NCBI RefSeq assembly: GCF_004217135.1
Contig: NZ_SHKK01000001.1
Coordinates: forward strand, 4,526,001 to 4,590,000
Source: Micromonospora violae
Lineage (GTDB): Bacteria; Actinomycetota; Actinomycetes; Mycobacteriales; Micromonosporaceae
Length of the DNA stretch: 64,000 bases
Reading direction: 5' to 3'
The first letter of the stretch is position 1. Every line of letters begins with the position of its first letter. Positions 52,246-60,704 of this stretch are shown here, piece by piece. Under the pieces are notes generated by a model. It saw only the letters and a program-made list of their open reading frames with translations, ran no database searches and was not told the DNA's origin. The position numbers and the translations under genes are program-made.

Positions 52246-53400
52246 TCAGGGCCGGGGCAGACGCATGGCCATCGTCGGGGCCTCGGCCATCACCGAGGTC
52301 GGGGTGAACGGGGCACCGGTGGGCAGTTCCTCGGCCCGACCGATCTGCACCCCCGGGTACAACTCCACCATGTCGTTCTCGCCCAGCACCCGGGACTGCT
52401 GCGGTGCCAGCGGGATCCGGTCCGACTCGGTCATCGAACCGGCCGGGCGGATGCCGGAGCCGTTGGTGCTGACGTCGGTCACGATGACCTCGCCGACGCG
52501 CAGCTCGAAGCGGACGTGACCACGGCTGATCCAACGTCGGGCCTCGTCGTTGAGCCACTGCCCGAGCATGATCCCGCCGTCCTGCTCCGGCGCCCGGCCA
52601 GCCACCACCGGCTTTTCGTCGGTGAGCACGAACCGCCGCCGGACCAGACCGCCGATGCGCACCGCGAGCACCTCCGTACGCGGACGCGGGCCGGCGTCAC
52701 CGAGCCGTGCCCCGTGCCGGGGGCAGGTCGGCACCCCGTTGCGCAGTGCGGGCGGCGGCTGCGCGGCGGGGCTGCGGTCGGCACCCCCGGCCAGGTCGGC
52801 GAACGCGCCACCCCCACCGCCGCCGCCGAACAGGGCGCAGCCGGATTCCGGGCAGCGCCAGTGGCGGGCCAGCAGTTTGACGCCGGTCGGTGACCGTTTG
52901 CCGGCCACCGGCGAGTGACCGCCTCCGACGTGTGCGATGAACACCGGCCCGCCGGCGCCGGGCACCGGGGCGACCACCCGACCGGGCTGCTCGACCAGCC
53001 ACGGGAACCGACCGCGCAGCCCGTCGAAGCGGACCCGGCTGAGCACCGGCAGCCCGAGCAGGTCGGCGACCTCCAACATCCGGTCACCCGGGTTGTCGAG
53101 CACCTCGACGAGCCCGTCGTCGGCCCAGCGGCGGACGACCATCCGCTCGTTCGAGGTGAGGTCGGCGTCGGAGAGCAACGCCCGGTGCACCACCGCGTAG
53201 ACCTGGACGCTGTCTTCCTCCAGCTCCCGGGAGAGCGCGTCGATGACCATGCCGAGGCGCAGCAGGCTGGCCGGCCGACCACCGTCGATGTCCTGGTAGC
53301 GGATCACCTCGGCCAGGTCGACCACGGCTCGGGCCAGCCCCGGGTCGGTGCAGACCCGACCCTCGATGGCGTCCAGCACCTTGCTGATCTCGAATCTCAT
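52246..53400 (-). CDS. FHA-domain protein with zinc-ribbon-like cysteines
   Basis: 384 aa. The N-terminal half is helical and of no known family (~1-130), followed by a Gly-rich linker with CPESGC and CPRHG cysteines that may bind zinc, then a C-terminal FHA domain (~255-350) with SRGHVRFEL and DVSTNGSGI, the phosphothreonine-binding Ser-His and Asn motifs. It probably reads Ser/Thr-kinase signals. The nearest kinase gene is 7 kb away at 60705. Its ATG overlaps the stop of a 34-codon ORF (ATGA), so translation may depend on that ORF. Confidence 0.87.
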   Translation of the reverse strand: MRFEISKVLDAIEGRVCTDPGLARAVVDLAEVIRYQDIDGGRPASLLRLGMVIDALSRELEEDSVQVYAVVHRALLSDADLTSNERMVVRRWADDGLVEVLDNPGDRMLEVADLLGLPVLSRVRFDGLRGRFPWLVEQPGRVVAPVPGAGGPVFIAHVGGGHSPVAGKRSPTGVKLLARHWRCPESGCALFGGGGGGGAFADLAGGADRSPAAQPPPALRNGVPTCPRHGARLGDAGPRPRTEVLAVRIGGLVRRRFVLTDEKPVVAGRAPEQDGGIMLGQWLNDEARRWISRGHVRFELRVGEVIVTDVSTNGSGIRPAGSMTESDRIPLAPQQSRVLGENDMVELYPGVQIGRAEELPTGAPFTPTSVMAEAPTMAMRLPRP

Positions 53401-53501
53401 GCCGCACTCCGGACGATGTCGCCAATTCGCCGGGTCGGGGACCAGCCCGTCAGCCCGCCCAGCTCATCTCGCACCGCTCCCGCGGTGAGCAGGTCTGCCA
53501 T
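53397..53501 (-). CDS. 34-residue ORF resembling the N-terminus of pterin-4a-carbinolamine dehydratase
   Basis: ATG 53501. Residues 1-21 (MADLLTAGAVRDELGGLTGW) follow the first helix pattern of PCD/PhhB proteins, L-T-x-x-x-V-...-L-x-x-L-x-G-W. The ORF then runs only to RSAA and stops, without the His-His-Pro active-site region. Its TGA overlaps the FHA gene start. It is either a remnant of a deleted PCD gene now acting as a translational leader for FHA, or a chance small ORF. The resemblance is by eye. Confidence 0.4.
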   Translation of the reverse strand: MADLLTAGAVRDELGGLTGWSPTRRIGDIVRSAA

Positions 53502-53575
53502 GCGCCCGACCCTACCGGGGACGACGGCCGGCACGGACCAGCGGTAGCGGGGTGTCGATCGGCCCGATACGCGCA

Positions 53576-53609
53576 GGCGGGGACGGTGCCGTCCGGCACC
53601 GTCCCCGCC
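53576..53609 (-). terminator. Hairpin terminator of the desaturase gene
   Basis: A perfect 15-bp stem (53576-53590 with 53595-53609) with a GTCC loop, 15 bases beyond the desaturase stop. Confidence 0.82.
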
Positions 53610-53624
53610 CTCCCCCTGGTGTGT

Positions 53625-54677
53625 TCAGCCGCGCAGCGGCCGCCCCACCTCGTGCAGATGACCGAGTGCCTGCCGGTACGACTCGACCAGCCCGGTCTCG
53701 GCGTACGGGATGCCCTGCTCGACGCAGTAGGCACGGACGATCGGCTGGGCCCGGCGCAGGTTGGCGCGCGGCATGTTCGGGAAGAGGTGGTGCTCGATCT
53801 GGTAGTTGAGACCGCCGAGTGCGGTGTCCACCAATCGGCTGCCCCGCACGTTACGGGAGGTCAGCACCTGCTTACGCAGGAAGTCCAACTCGTCCTCGGC
53901 GGTCGGCATCGGCATGCCCTTGTGGTTCGGCGCGAACGCGCAACCCATGTAGAGGCCCCACAGCGCCTGGTGCACGACGGCGAAGAGCAGCGCCTTGACC
54001 GGCGACATGACCGCCAACAGCAGTGCCACGTAACCGATGGTGTGCGCGACGAGCAGCGCCGCCTCGACCGTCCGGTGCCGCATCGGAACGCTGTACCCGC
54101 CGTTCGGCTCCCGACCGACGATCGCCCGGATGCTCGCCACGTGCAGGTTCAGACCTTCCAGCAGGAGCATCGGGAAGAAGAGGTACGCCTGCCGCTTCGC
54201 CAGCCAGCGACCGACCCCACGGGTCTCCAACGCCTGCTCGCGCGTCCACACCAGGGCGCCCGCGCCGACGTCCGGGTCCTCGTCCTCGTGGTTCGGGTTG
54301 GCGTGGTGCCGGTTGTGCTTGTCGACCCACCAGCCGTAGCTGATCCCCACCGCCACGTTGCCGGCGAACAACCCCACCACCTCGCTGGGGCCACGCCGAC
54401 GGAACATCTGGCGGTGCCCGGCGTCGTGGCCGAGGAACGCGACCTGGGTGGTGGCCACCGCCATCAGGGCCGCGAGTGGAAGCTGCCACCACGAGTCGCC
54501 GAGCAGGAACACGGCCACCCAGCCGGCCACGAAGGCACCGAGGGTGAACACGATGCGGGTGACATACCAGCCGGGACGCCGCTCCAGCAGGCCCGCCTGG
54601 CTGATCCGTCGGGACAACTGTGCGTAGTCACTGCCTCGCCGTCGTACCGGCGGTTCCGCCACCGCTCCGAGCGCCAT
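53625..54677 (-). CDS. Membrane fatty-acid desaturase (front-end-like)
   Basis: 350 aa di-iron acyl desaturase. Three histidine boxes: HDAGH (84-88), HNRHH (121-125) and QIEHH (~292-296). The Gln in the last box is typical of front-end (delta-5/6-like) desaturases, but no cytochrome b5 domain is fused. Four or so transmembrane helices. ATG 54677 with GGGAGCAG upstream. The frame is open 18 codons further to a TTG, but that TTG is part of a TTGACA promoter hexamer, so the shorter start is preferred. Introduces double bonds into lipid acyl chains, usually induced by cold. Confidence 0.9.
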   Translation of the reverse strand: MALGAVAEPPVRRRGSDYAQLSRRISQAGLLERRPGWYVTRIVFTLGAFVAGWVAVFLLGDSWWQLPLAALMAVATTQVAFLGHDAGHRQMFRRRGPSEVVGLFAGNVAVGISYGWWVDKHNRHHANPNHEDEDPDVGAGALVWTREQALETRGVGRWLAKRQAYLFFPMLLLEGLNLHVASIRAIVGREPNGGYSVPMRHRTVEAALLVAHTIGYVALLLAVMSPVKALLFAVVHQALWGLYMGCAFAPNHKGMPMPTAEDELDFLRKQVLTSRNVRGSRLVDTALGGLNYQIEHHLFPNMPRANLRRAQPIVRAYCVEQGIPYAETGLVESYRQALGHLHEVGRPLRG

Positions 54678-54702
54678 CGCTGCTCCCGTTCCGCTTGCGC
54701 CC

Positions 54703-54731
54703 GTACCGGGGTGGTTCGGGCTTAATGTCAA
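54703..54731 (-). promoter_or_regulatory. Probable promoter of the desaturase gene
   Basis: A perfect -35 hexamer TTGACA (54731-54726) with a weak -10 (GTACGG-like) about 18 bases on, leaving a short 5' UTR before ATG 54677. The only perfect TTGACA placed upstream of a minus-strand start in this part of the window. Confidence 0.45.
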
Positions 54732-54779
54732 GTCTCCCGGTCGCGGTAGCGCTGAGTAACCCCGACAGCCCCCGAATGG

Positions 54780-54801
54780 GGGGTAGGGCAGGCCCTACCC
54801 C
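54780..54801 (-). terminator. Hairpin terminator of the large membrane-protein gene
   Basis: GGGGTAGGGC and its complement nearly back to back (9 bp with a 4-nt loop), 14 bases beyond the stop at 54815. Confidence 0.6.
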
Positions 54802-54814
54802 TACGGGTTCCGGT

Positions 54815-57800
54815 TCAGCCGAGTCGGCCCACGGCGGCGCGCAGTCGAGCCAGGTCACGGCGCCGCCGCTCGTAGGTGGCGGCGAGCCCGACCAGCACCA
54901 ACCCGCCGACCCCCAGATAGATCCAGCGGGGCAGCAGATCCCACCCCCGGGCCAGCTCGTGCAGCGCCAGCAGGGTCAACACCCCACCGCCGAGCAGCAC
55001 CGGCGCCTGCCATCGGCGGGTCGCCCCGGCCAGGACGACGCCGAGCGCCGCCGCGCCGAGGAGCAGCCGCCGCCACGGCTGCGGGTCCGACCCGGCCAGC
55101 ACCGACATGAGGCTGGGCAGCAACGCCGCGACCACCCCCGGGCCGAGGGCCGGCCAGCTGGTCAGCCCCGGCCGGGTGCGCAGCGCCAGCAGACCCGCGC
55201 CGACGGCGAGCGCCGCGGCCGGCAGGGTGTACGCCTCCAGCACCGTCACCCCACCGGCGGCCAGCAGCACCCAGGCCCCGAGCAACTCGCTGCCGGCGGC
55301 GATCCCGGCGAACGTCCACCGCCGACCGGCCGGTTCACCCCGGCGCAGCAGTCGCAGCGCGACGGCGACACCCCAGAGCACGCAGACGGTGGCGAGGTGC
55401 CGTGCCACCTCGACGGTGAGCACCGCAGCCACCAGCGCGACGGCCTGCGCGGTGGCGTCCAGGACGCGGCCCAGCCGGACCCGCGCCGGGGTGAGCGCTG
55501 CGGCGGCCAGCACCAACGCGGCAACCGCCAGCAGTGGGTACGCGGCGGCCCGCAGCGGCAGCCCACCGGCGAGCGGAGCGGTCACCGCCAGCGCGGTCGC
55601 CGCGCCCACGGCGGCGAGACAGCCGACGACCCGTACCTCGAACTGGCGCGCTCCGACGGCGACCGCGACCGCCGCCACCAGCAGCACCCCCTCGGCCGCC
55701 AACGTCCCGGCCCGGGTGGCCAGCAGACCGAGCACACCGGAGGCCACCAGCACCACGCCCACCGGTACGGCGATCGGTGCGAGCGCCGGGCGGGGCGCGG
55801 CCAGCGCGGTGAACAGCAGCGCGGCCAGGCCGACGAGCAGGACGGCGGCCGGCAGCACCGGCCACGGCGCGCCGACCGCGACGAGCAGCACCGGCAGCGC
55901 CGCCGCGACGAACGGCAGCACGGGCGGCAGCGGCAGGCCGACCCGCCGACCGGCCAGCGCGGCGGCCACCGCCAGCACGACCAGCGCGAACCCGACCGGC
56001 AGCACCGTCGGGTCGGCGACGACCGAGGGCACCCCGGACCACACCCGGTCCCGGCCGCCGGAAGGCGACACGAGCGCGTCCAGCACCGTCGGCAGGGCCG
56101 CCAGGACGCCCACCACCGCCAGCGTTGCGCCCGCCGCCAGCGTCAGCGCCGACCGGGCCGGTACGCGCTCGTCGGCCGTCGGCGGGTCGTCGAGGGCGAC
56201 GAACGCGACACCCAGCGCGGCGAGCGCGGCGTACAGCGCAAGCGGCTCGTCACCCGCCCCGACCAGCGGCACGAGGCCGGGCAGGGCCACCGCGACGACG
56301 GCACCGGTCAGCGCGTACCCGGTCAGCTCGGCCCGGTGGCGACGCGCCGCGAGCGCCGCGCCCAGCGACAGCCCGGCGGCGGCCAGCGCGAGCCGGGCCT
56401 GCCACCAGGGCGGCGCGCCCGTGGCGAACAGCGCCACCGCCGCGACCCCGGGCAGCGCGAGCTGCGCGACGAGCAGACCGGCGCCGGCCACCTCCCGGTA
56501 CGCTCCGGCCCCCCGTCGTACGGCCAGCGCCAGCCCGACCACCGTGAGAGCGCCGAGCGCCACCAGGGCACCGGTCGGGGCGGCCAGGGCGACCAGTAAC
56601 CCGTGCCCGAGCAGGACGGCACCACCGAGCACACGGGTGAACAGGGGCACCGGTGGAGTCGTCGGGCGGGCCAGCACGGCGAGCAGCAGCGCGACCCCGC
56701 CGACCAGGTCGACGGCCACCACCTGCGGCCAGGAGGCTGTCCAGCCGGCGGGCACGGCGAACAGCACCACCGTCGCGCCAATCGTGGCGAGCACATCCCG
56801 CACCGTGCGGGGCAGCAGGAGCACCATCGCGCCGACCGTCAGCGCCACGGCGGGGGCCAACTGCCAACCCCAGCGCAGGTCCGGCCCCATCCCGGCCCCG
56901 TCCCAGGCGGGCAGCGACCGGCCGACCGCGGCACCCGCCAGCCCAAGGGTGATCAGCACGGTGACCTGCGCCGTGCCCGCCGCGACGAAGAGCGCACCAG
57001 CACGCGGCCCGGTCCGCCAACCGTCACCTGCCGCCGCCCCGACCGACGCAGGCAGCAGCCGCACGGCGGCCGCCAGCCCGAGCGCCCCCGTCGCCGCCGC
57101 GAGCAGCAGCAGGGACGGCCGCAGCTCGGCCACCGGACGCAGCAGGGCGGCGGCGAACACCGGCACCAGCAGCCCGGCCGCCGCCGCCCGCAGCGCCCGC
57201 CCTCCGACGAGCCAGGCCGCGCCCAGGCCGGTCAGCGCGACCAGCAACAACGGCAACCCGGCCAGCAGTGGCGATCCCCCCGCCCGCCCACTGAGCAGCG
57301 GCACCACCGCACATCCGGTCGCGCCCACCAGCGCGCCGACGTGGGCGACCCCGGCCAGCACCCGGCCGACGAGCTGCGCAGCCCCCTCCCGGCCACGCAA
57401 CGCGGCGAACACCGCCAGGTTCAGCAGCGCCACCCCGAGCAGGACCAGCGCCCACCCGGCCGCCCCCAGCCCGGCCTCCGCGGCGAGCAACGGCAACACC
57501 GGCTGGGCGGCTATCAGGGCGGCGAACCAGGGCCCCGTCAACCTGCTCCACCTGCCGTACGCCACGGCGACCGCCGCGCTGGCCCCCCCGACCAGCGCGG
57601 CGTACCGGCTGCCCGGCCAGTTGGCCACCCCGGCCAGGTCCACCGACCAGGCCGCGTAACCGTCCAGCACCACCAGCAGCAACCCGACCGCGGCGAACGT
57701 CTCCGCCGTACCGCGCAGTCCACGGCGGACCGCCAGCAGCGGTACGCCCAGAGCGAGCGCCGTGAACGCCGCCAGGATCAACGCCCGCCCACCAACCCCG

Positions 57801-58243
57801 ACCGCCGCCCAGGCCACCGCGGTGAACACCACCGCAGCGGTACCCAGCAGGAGTCCACCGAGGACGAACAGCAGACCCTGCACGGTCCGGGTCGAGGTCT
57901 CCGCCGCACCCGGCCGCGCATCTCCCGCGCCCCCGGGCCCCCGGCCAATCGACGGCATCGGCGCGACCGGAGACATCGGGCGCGCCACCACCGGGGCGGC
58001 CAACCCGGCCCGGACGGCCGCCGCCAGTTCGGCCCGCCGCCGCGACACGGCCGACAGACGTCCGGCCAACTCGGTGTACGTGCGACGGGCCCGCTCCACC
58101 TCCGGCTCAAGCTCGGCGACCTCCCGGCTCAGCCGAACCACCTCAGCGGCGATCGGGTCGGGCGCGCGCCGGCAGCCGGAACAACCGGCGCTCAGATCGG
58201 CCGGCGCACCGCAGGCGGGGCAGGGGTAACGGGTGTCGTCCAC
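54815..58243 (-). CDS. Very large polytopic membrane protein, SCO7613-type
   Basis: 1142 aa. An N-terminal zinc ribbon (CPACG...CSGC, ~8-27), a short coiled coil (~38-75), a Pro/Gly linker, then ~1000 residues that are almost continuous Ala/Leu/Val/Gly hydrophobic helices (30 or more), with only short arginine-rich loops. This matches the SCO7613 C-terminal-domain family of giant actinobacterial membrane proteins of unknown function. GTG 58243 gives VDDTRYPCPACG; an earlier in-frame start is possible. Zinc ribbon plus coiled coil suggests a cytosolic docking head. CutA lies 48 bases upstream on the same strand. Confidence 0.85.
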   Translation of the reverse strand: MDDTRYPCPACGAPADLSAGCSGCRRAPDPIAAEVVRLSREVAELEPEVERARRTYTELAGRLSAVSRRRAELAAAVRAGLAAPVVARPMSPVAPMPSIGRGPGGAGDARPGAAETSTRTVQGLLFVLGGLLLGTAAVVFTAVAWAAVGVGGRALILAAFTALALGVPLLAVRRGLRGTAETFAAVGLLLVVLDGYAAWSVDLAGVANWPGSRYAALVGGASAAVAVAYGRWSRLTGPWFAALIAAQPVLPLLAAEAGLGAAGWALVLLGVALLNLAVFAALRGREGAAQLVGRVLAGVAHVGALVGATGCAVVPLLSGRAGGSPLLAGLPLLLVALTGLGAAWLVGGRALRAAAAGLLVPVFAAALLRPVAELRPSLLLLAAATGALGLAAAVRLLPASVGAAAGDGWRTGPRAGALFVAAGTAQVTVLITLGLAGAAVGRSLPAWDGAGMGPDLRWGWQLAPAVALTVGAMVLLLPRTVRDVLATIGATVVLFAVPAGWTASWPQVVAVDLVGGVALLLAVLARPTTPPVPLFTRVLGGAVLLGHGLLVALAAPTGALVALGALTVVGLALAVRRGAGAYREVAGAGLLVAQLALPGVAAVALFATGAPPWWQARLALAAAGLSLGAALAARRHRAELTGYALTGAVVAVALPGLVPLVGAGDEPLALYAALAALGVAFVALDDPPTADERVPARSALTLAAGATLAVVGVLAALPTVLDALVSPSGGRDRVWSGVPSVVADPTVLPVGFALVVLAVAAALAGRRVGLPLPPVLPFVAAALPVLLVAVGAPWPVLPAAVLLVGLAALLFTALAAPRPALAPIAVPVGVVLVASGVLGLLATRAGTLAAEGVLLVAAVAVAVGARQFEVRVVGCLAAVGAATALAVTAPLAGGLPLRAAAYPLLAVAALVLAAAALTPARVRLGRVLDATAQAVALVAAVLTVEVARHLATVCVLWGVAVALRLLRRGEPAGRRWTFAGIAAGSELLGAWVLLAAGGVTVLEAYTLPAAALAVGAGLLALRTRPGLTSWPALGPGVVAALLPSLMSVLAGSDPQPWRRLLLGAAALGVVLAGATRRWQAPVLLGGGVLTLLALHELARGWDLLPRWIYLGVGGLVLVGLAATYERRRRDLARLRAAVGRLG

Positions 58244-58291
58244 CCGGCCATCATCGACACCCGACCCGGCTTCCACCCAGAGTGCGCGTAC

Positions 58292-58612
58292 TCAGGATCG
58301 CGTGTGCTCGTACACCCACATCGCGTAGTCGGGGTTGCCGCTCTCCACCCTGGACACCAGAATCTCCGGCACCTCGTACGGATGGCTGACCCGGATCTGG
58401 TCCAGCAGCGCGGCGAGCCGATCCGGTGCGGTCTTGAACTGTACCGACCACTCGGTGCTCGTCTCCATCCCGGACCGCCACCAGTACGTGCTGTCCACCT
58501 GACCACCCACCTGGGCGCAGGCGGCGAGCCTGCCGGCGACGGCCGCGGCCGCCAGCACGTCGGCGACCGAACGCGCGTCCACCACCGTCGTCACCACGCA
58601 GATCTCGTCCAC
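58292..58612 (-). CDS. cutA: CutA1 divalent-ion tolerance protein
   Basis: 106 aa, the normal CutA length. Trimeric signalling-protein-like fold: VCVVTTVVDARS-type first strand, RLAACAQVGGQVDSTYWW (~28-45) and VSHPYEVPEILVSRVESGN near the end, all hallmark CutA segments. Linked to copper tolerance in E. coli, though its true role is uncertain. GTG start at 58612 with a GGG-rich upstream. The large membrane protein follows after 48 bases. Confidence 0.93.
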   Translation of the reverse strand: MDEICVVTTVVDARSVADVLAAAAVAGRLAACAQVGGQVDSTYWWRSGMETSTEWSVQFKTAPDRLAALLDQIRVSHPYEVPEILVSRVESGNPDYAMWVYEHTRS

Positions 58613-58644
58613 GCCCGCACCCTACGCGGCCATACGCCGCTGAG

Positions 58645-58709
58645 CCCGCCTTTCGCTCGCGACCCTTACGCTCCGCATCGTCACGCTCACCGGAACCCGC
58701 CTTTCGCTC
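58645..58709. repeat. 14-bp direct repeat between CutA and acyltransferase genes
   Basis: CCCGCCTTTCGCTC occurs at 58645-58658 and 58696-58709, 51 bases apart, the second overlapping the acyltransferase stop. Meaning unknown. Confidence 0.7.
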
Positions 58710-59712
58710 ACCGGTTACCGGCGATCCAGGAGTCAATCTGCGCCCACCAGTCGAAGAGCCAGTCGATGCGCTGCTGCCGCCCGGTCGGAACGTCCTCCGG
58801 TGGCACCGACCAGAACCGCATCACGATCCGTTTGTCCATCGGCAGTTCCCGCCACACGTCGGCGACGGTGAGCATCCGGTCCAGACCGGTGTGGGCGACG
58901 AAGATGACCCCGGCGTCCGGTGCGGCGTCCAGCGCGGCGAGCATCCCGCCGGGCTGCGGGGCGAGCACGTGCCGCATCCGCTCGGCGCGCAGGGCCATCC
59001 GTTCCAGGCCGAGGGAGCGCAGTCGGGCGATGGCGCGCAGTCGTCGCCTGGGGGTGAAGTTGCCGCCCTCGGGGAAGATCACGAACGCGTCGTTGTCGTC
59101 CAGGCCGGTGGCGAGGTGCCCGACCTGGCGTACCGTCTCCTCGCCTCGCTCCGGGGTCGGCGCGATGAACCGGTTGGGCAGCCGGTTGAGCAGCACGTCG
59201 ATCGCCGGATCCCACTGGAGGCTGTCCTTCAGGACGATCCGCGGCTCCCGGTGGAACCAGTTGACCAGACCGTGGATCAGGATGAACGAGTCGCCGGGCC
59301 CGGCGTGTCGGCAGAGCACCAGCTCGGGTCGGCCGGGCAGGGCGGTGTCCGGGTCGGTGCCGACCACGTCGATGCGCAACCGCAGTGTCCACCGCGCCTG
59401 CCAGAACAGCGCCCGCAGGAACCAGCCGGCCAACACGTAGTGGGCACGCTGGAAGGCCGGCGACCGGGTCCGCCAGCCGAAACCGGAGACCACCCAGAGC
59501 ACGAAGAGGGCGAGCAGCGCGGCGGCGTCCCAGACCAGGTAGAAGCAGCCGATCCAGAGCAGTCGCAGCGGGCGTAATCGGCCCGGGACCAGCGGGGACG
59601 CGGCCGCCGCGAGCAGCGCCCAGACCGGCAACGTGGTGACCACGAGGAAGGCGAGCAGCACGACGGCGGGGGCGAACAACAGCCGACGTAGCCACCGGGG
59701 AGGCAGCGGCAT
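58708..59712 (-). CDS. PlsC-type 1-acyl-glycerol-phosphate acyltransferase-like protein
   Basis: 334 aa. Two N-terminal helices (~12-38, ~52-78), then a lipid acyltransferase domain with the HX4D motif CRHAGPGD (His136, Asp141) and FPEGGNFTP (~214), the glycerophosphate-binding block. It acylates a lysophospholipid or a related acceptor at the membrane. The ATG at 59712 overlaps the patatin gene's TGA by one base (TGATG), so a lipase and an acyltransferase are made together, consistent with phospholipid remodelling. Confidence 0.9.
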   Translation of the reverse strand: MPLPPRWLRRLLFAPAVVLLAFLVVTTLPVWALLAAAASPLVPGRLRPLRLLWIGCFYLVWDAAALLALFVLWVVSGFGWRTRSPAFQRAHYVLAGWFLRALFWQARWTLRLRIDVVGTDPDTALPGRPELVLCRHAGPGDSFILIHGLVNWFHREPRIVLKDSLQWDPAIDVLLNRLPNRFIAPTPERGEETVRQVGHLATGLDDNDAFVIFPEGGNFTPRRRLRAIARLRSLGLERMALRAERMRHVLAPQPGGMLAALDAAPDAGVIFVAHTGLDRMLTVADVWRELPMDKRIVMRFWSVPPEDVPTGRQQRIDWLFDWWAQIDSWIAGNR

Positions 59713-60554
59713 CACCGCTCCAGGTGGGTGGCGAGGTAGCGCCGGGAAGCGGTGTACGCGCGGCTGATCCGCCGCCCCACCGCCGCCATGTCCCGGTACG
59801 CCCACGGTGTGTCGTCGCGCGGGTTGAGCCCGCCGGTCGGCAGGACGTGCACCTCCACCCCCTCGGGCAGCGCCGCCATCTCGCGGAAGAAGCGGTGCCG
59901 GCGGGAGATCTCGAACGCGACCTGCGCGATCTCCCACGGCCGGCGGGGTGGGGTCAGCTCCCGTTCGATGCGTCCCACCTGAAGGACGTAGATCCGGCGG
60001 GCGCCGACGGCCACCGCCTCGCCGATCGGGATGGAGTTGACGATCCCGCCGTCCACGTAGTGCGCGCCGTCGATCTGCATCGGTGGAAGCAGGCCCGGCA
60101 CCGAGGCCGACGCCATGACCGCCGGCACCACCGGACCGCTGTCGAACCAGTGCTCGGCGGCCCGCTCGATGTGGGCGGCGCAGCAACGGAACGGCACCCG
60201 CAGGTCGGCGAAGGTGGTGTCCACCCCCAGTTCGGTTTCGAGCAGGCGGCGCAGCGGCCGGGGTGAGTGCAGGTGGGTGCGGGCGGCGAAGCGGCGCAGC
60301 TGCCGGGCGACGGAGTCGCCGTACACCTCGCTCGCCTCCGGTGAGGCCCAGAGCCGGACCAGCCGGTCGGTCACCGCCTCCGACGGGTCGGCGGCGACCA
60401 GCGCACCGTTCACCGCGCCGATCGAGGTGCCGAGCACCATGTCGGGTTGGATGCCGGCGCGGAACAGCGCCCGCAACATGCCGACCTCGACCGCGCCGAG
60501 CACTCCCCCGCCGCCGAGCACGAACGCCACCGGTCCCCCCACCATGTCTCTCAT
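59712..60554 (-). CDS. Patatin-like phospholipase
   Basis: 280 aa. Oxyanion loop VLGGGGVLGAVEVG, nucleophile Ser44 in GTSIG and catalytic Asp168 in DGG, the complete Ser-Asp dyad. Releases acyl chains from phospholipids or other esters. ATG 60554; the ATG four codons in (60545) is possible. It is coupled to the PlsC-like acyltransferase by overlapping codons, suggesting a deacylation-reacylation cycle. Divergent from the Ser/Thr kinase. Confidence 0.9.
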   Translation of the reverse strand: MRDMVGGPVAFVLGGGGVLGAVEVGMLRALFRAGIQPDMVLGTSIGAVNGALVAADPSEAVTDRLVRLWASPEASEVYGDSVARQLRRFAARTHLHSPRPLRRLLETELGVDTTFADLRVPFRCCAAHIERAAEHWFDSGPVVPAVMASASVPGLLPPMQIDGAHYVDGGIVNSIPIGEAVAVGARRIYVLQVGRIERELTPPRRPWEIAQVAFEISRRHRFFREMAALPEGVEVHVLPTGGLNPRDDTPWAYRDMAAVGRRISRAYTASRRYLATHLER

Positions 60555-60620
60555 CCTGGCACGGGCCCGCCGCCGGCCGATGGGCCGCCGTCAACCGGCG
60601 ATCAGCGCACGGCTGCTGCC

Positions 60621-60650
60621 GCCTGTCGACGGCCGTTGGCGTTGACAGGC
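60621..60650. promoter_or_regulatory. Inverted repeat upstream of the kinase gene
   Basis: GCCTGTC and GACAGGC, 16 bases apart, overlapping a TTGACA hexamer (60642-60647). A regulatory site or a small hairpin in the patatin/kinase gap. No well-spaced -10 is visible for this TTGACA. Confidence 0.4.
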
Positions 60651-60704
60651 AGGAGACATTCGCGCAACCTGATACCGCTCCCACCCCTGAGGCAGGTGCG
60701 ATCC

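Noticed and set aside
54678..54731. N-terminal extension of the desaturase from the TTG at 54731
   Set aside because: That TTG is part of a perfect TTGACA hexamer, and a better ribosome site precedes ATG 54677.
56603..59440. 945-codon open frame on the plus strand
   Set aside because: Antisense to the large membrane protein, cutA and acyltransferase genes; low-complexity product with no motif.
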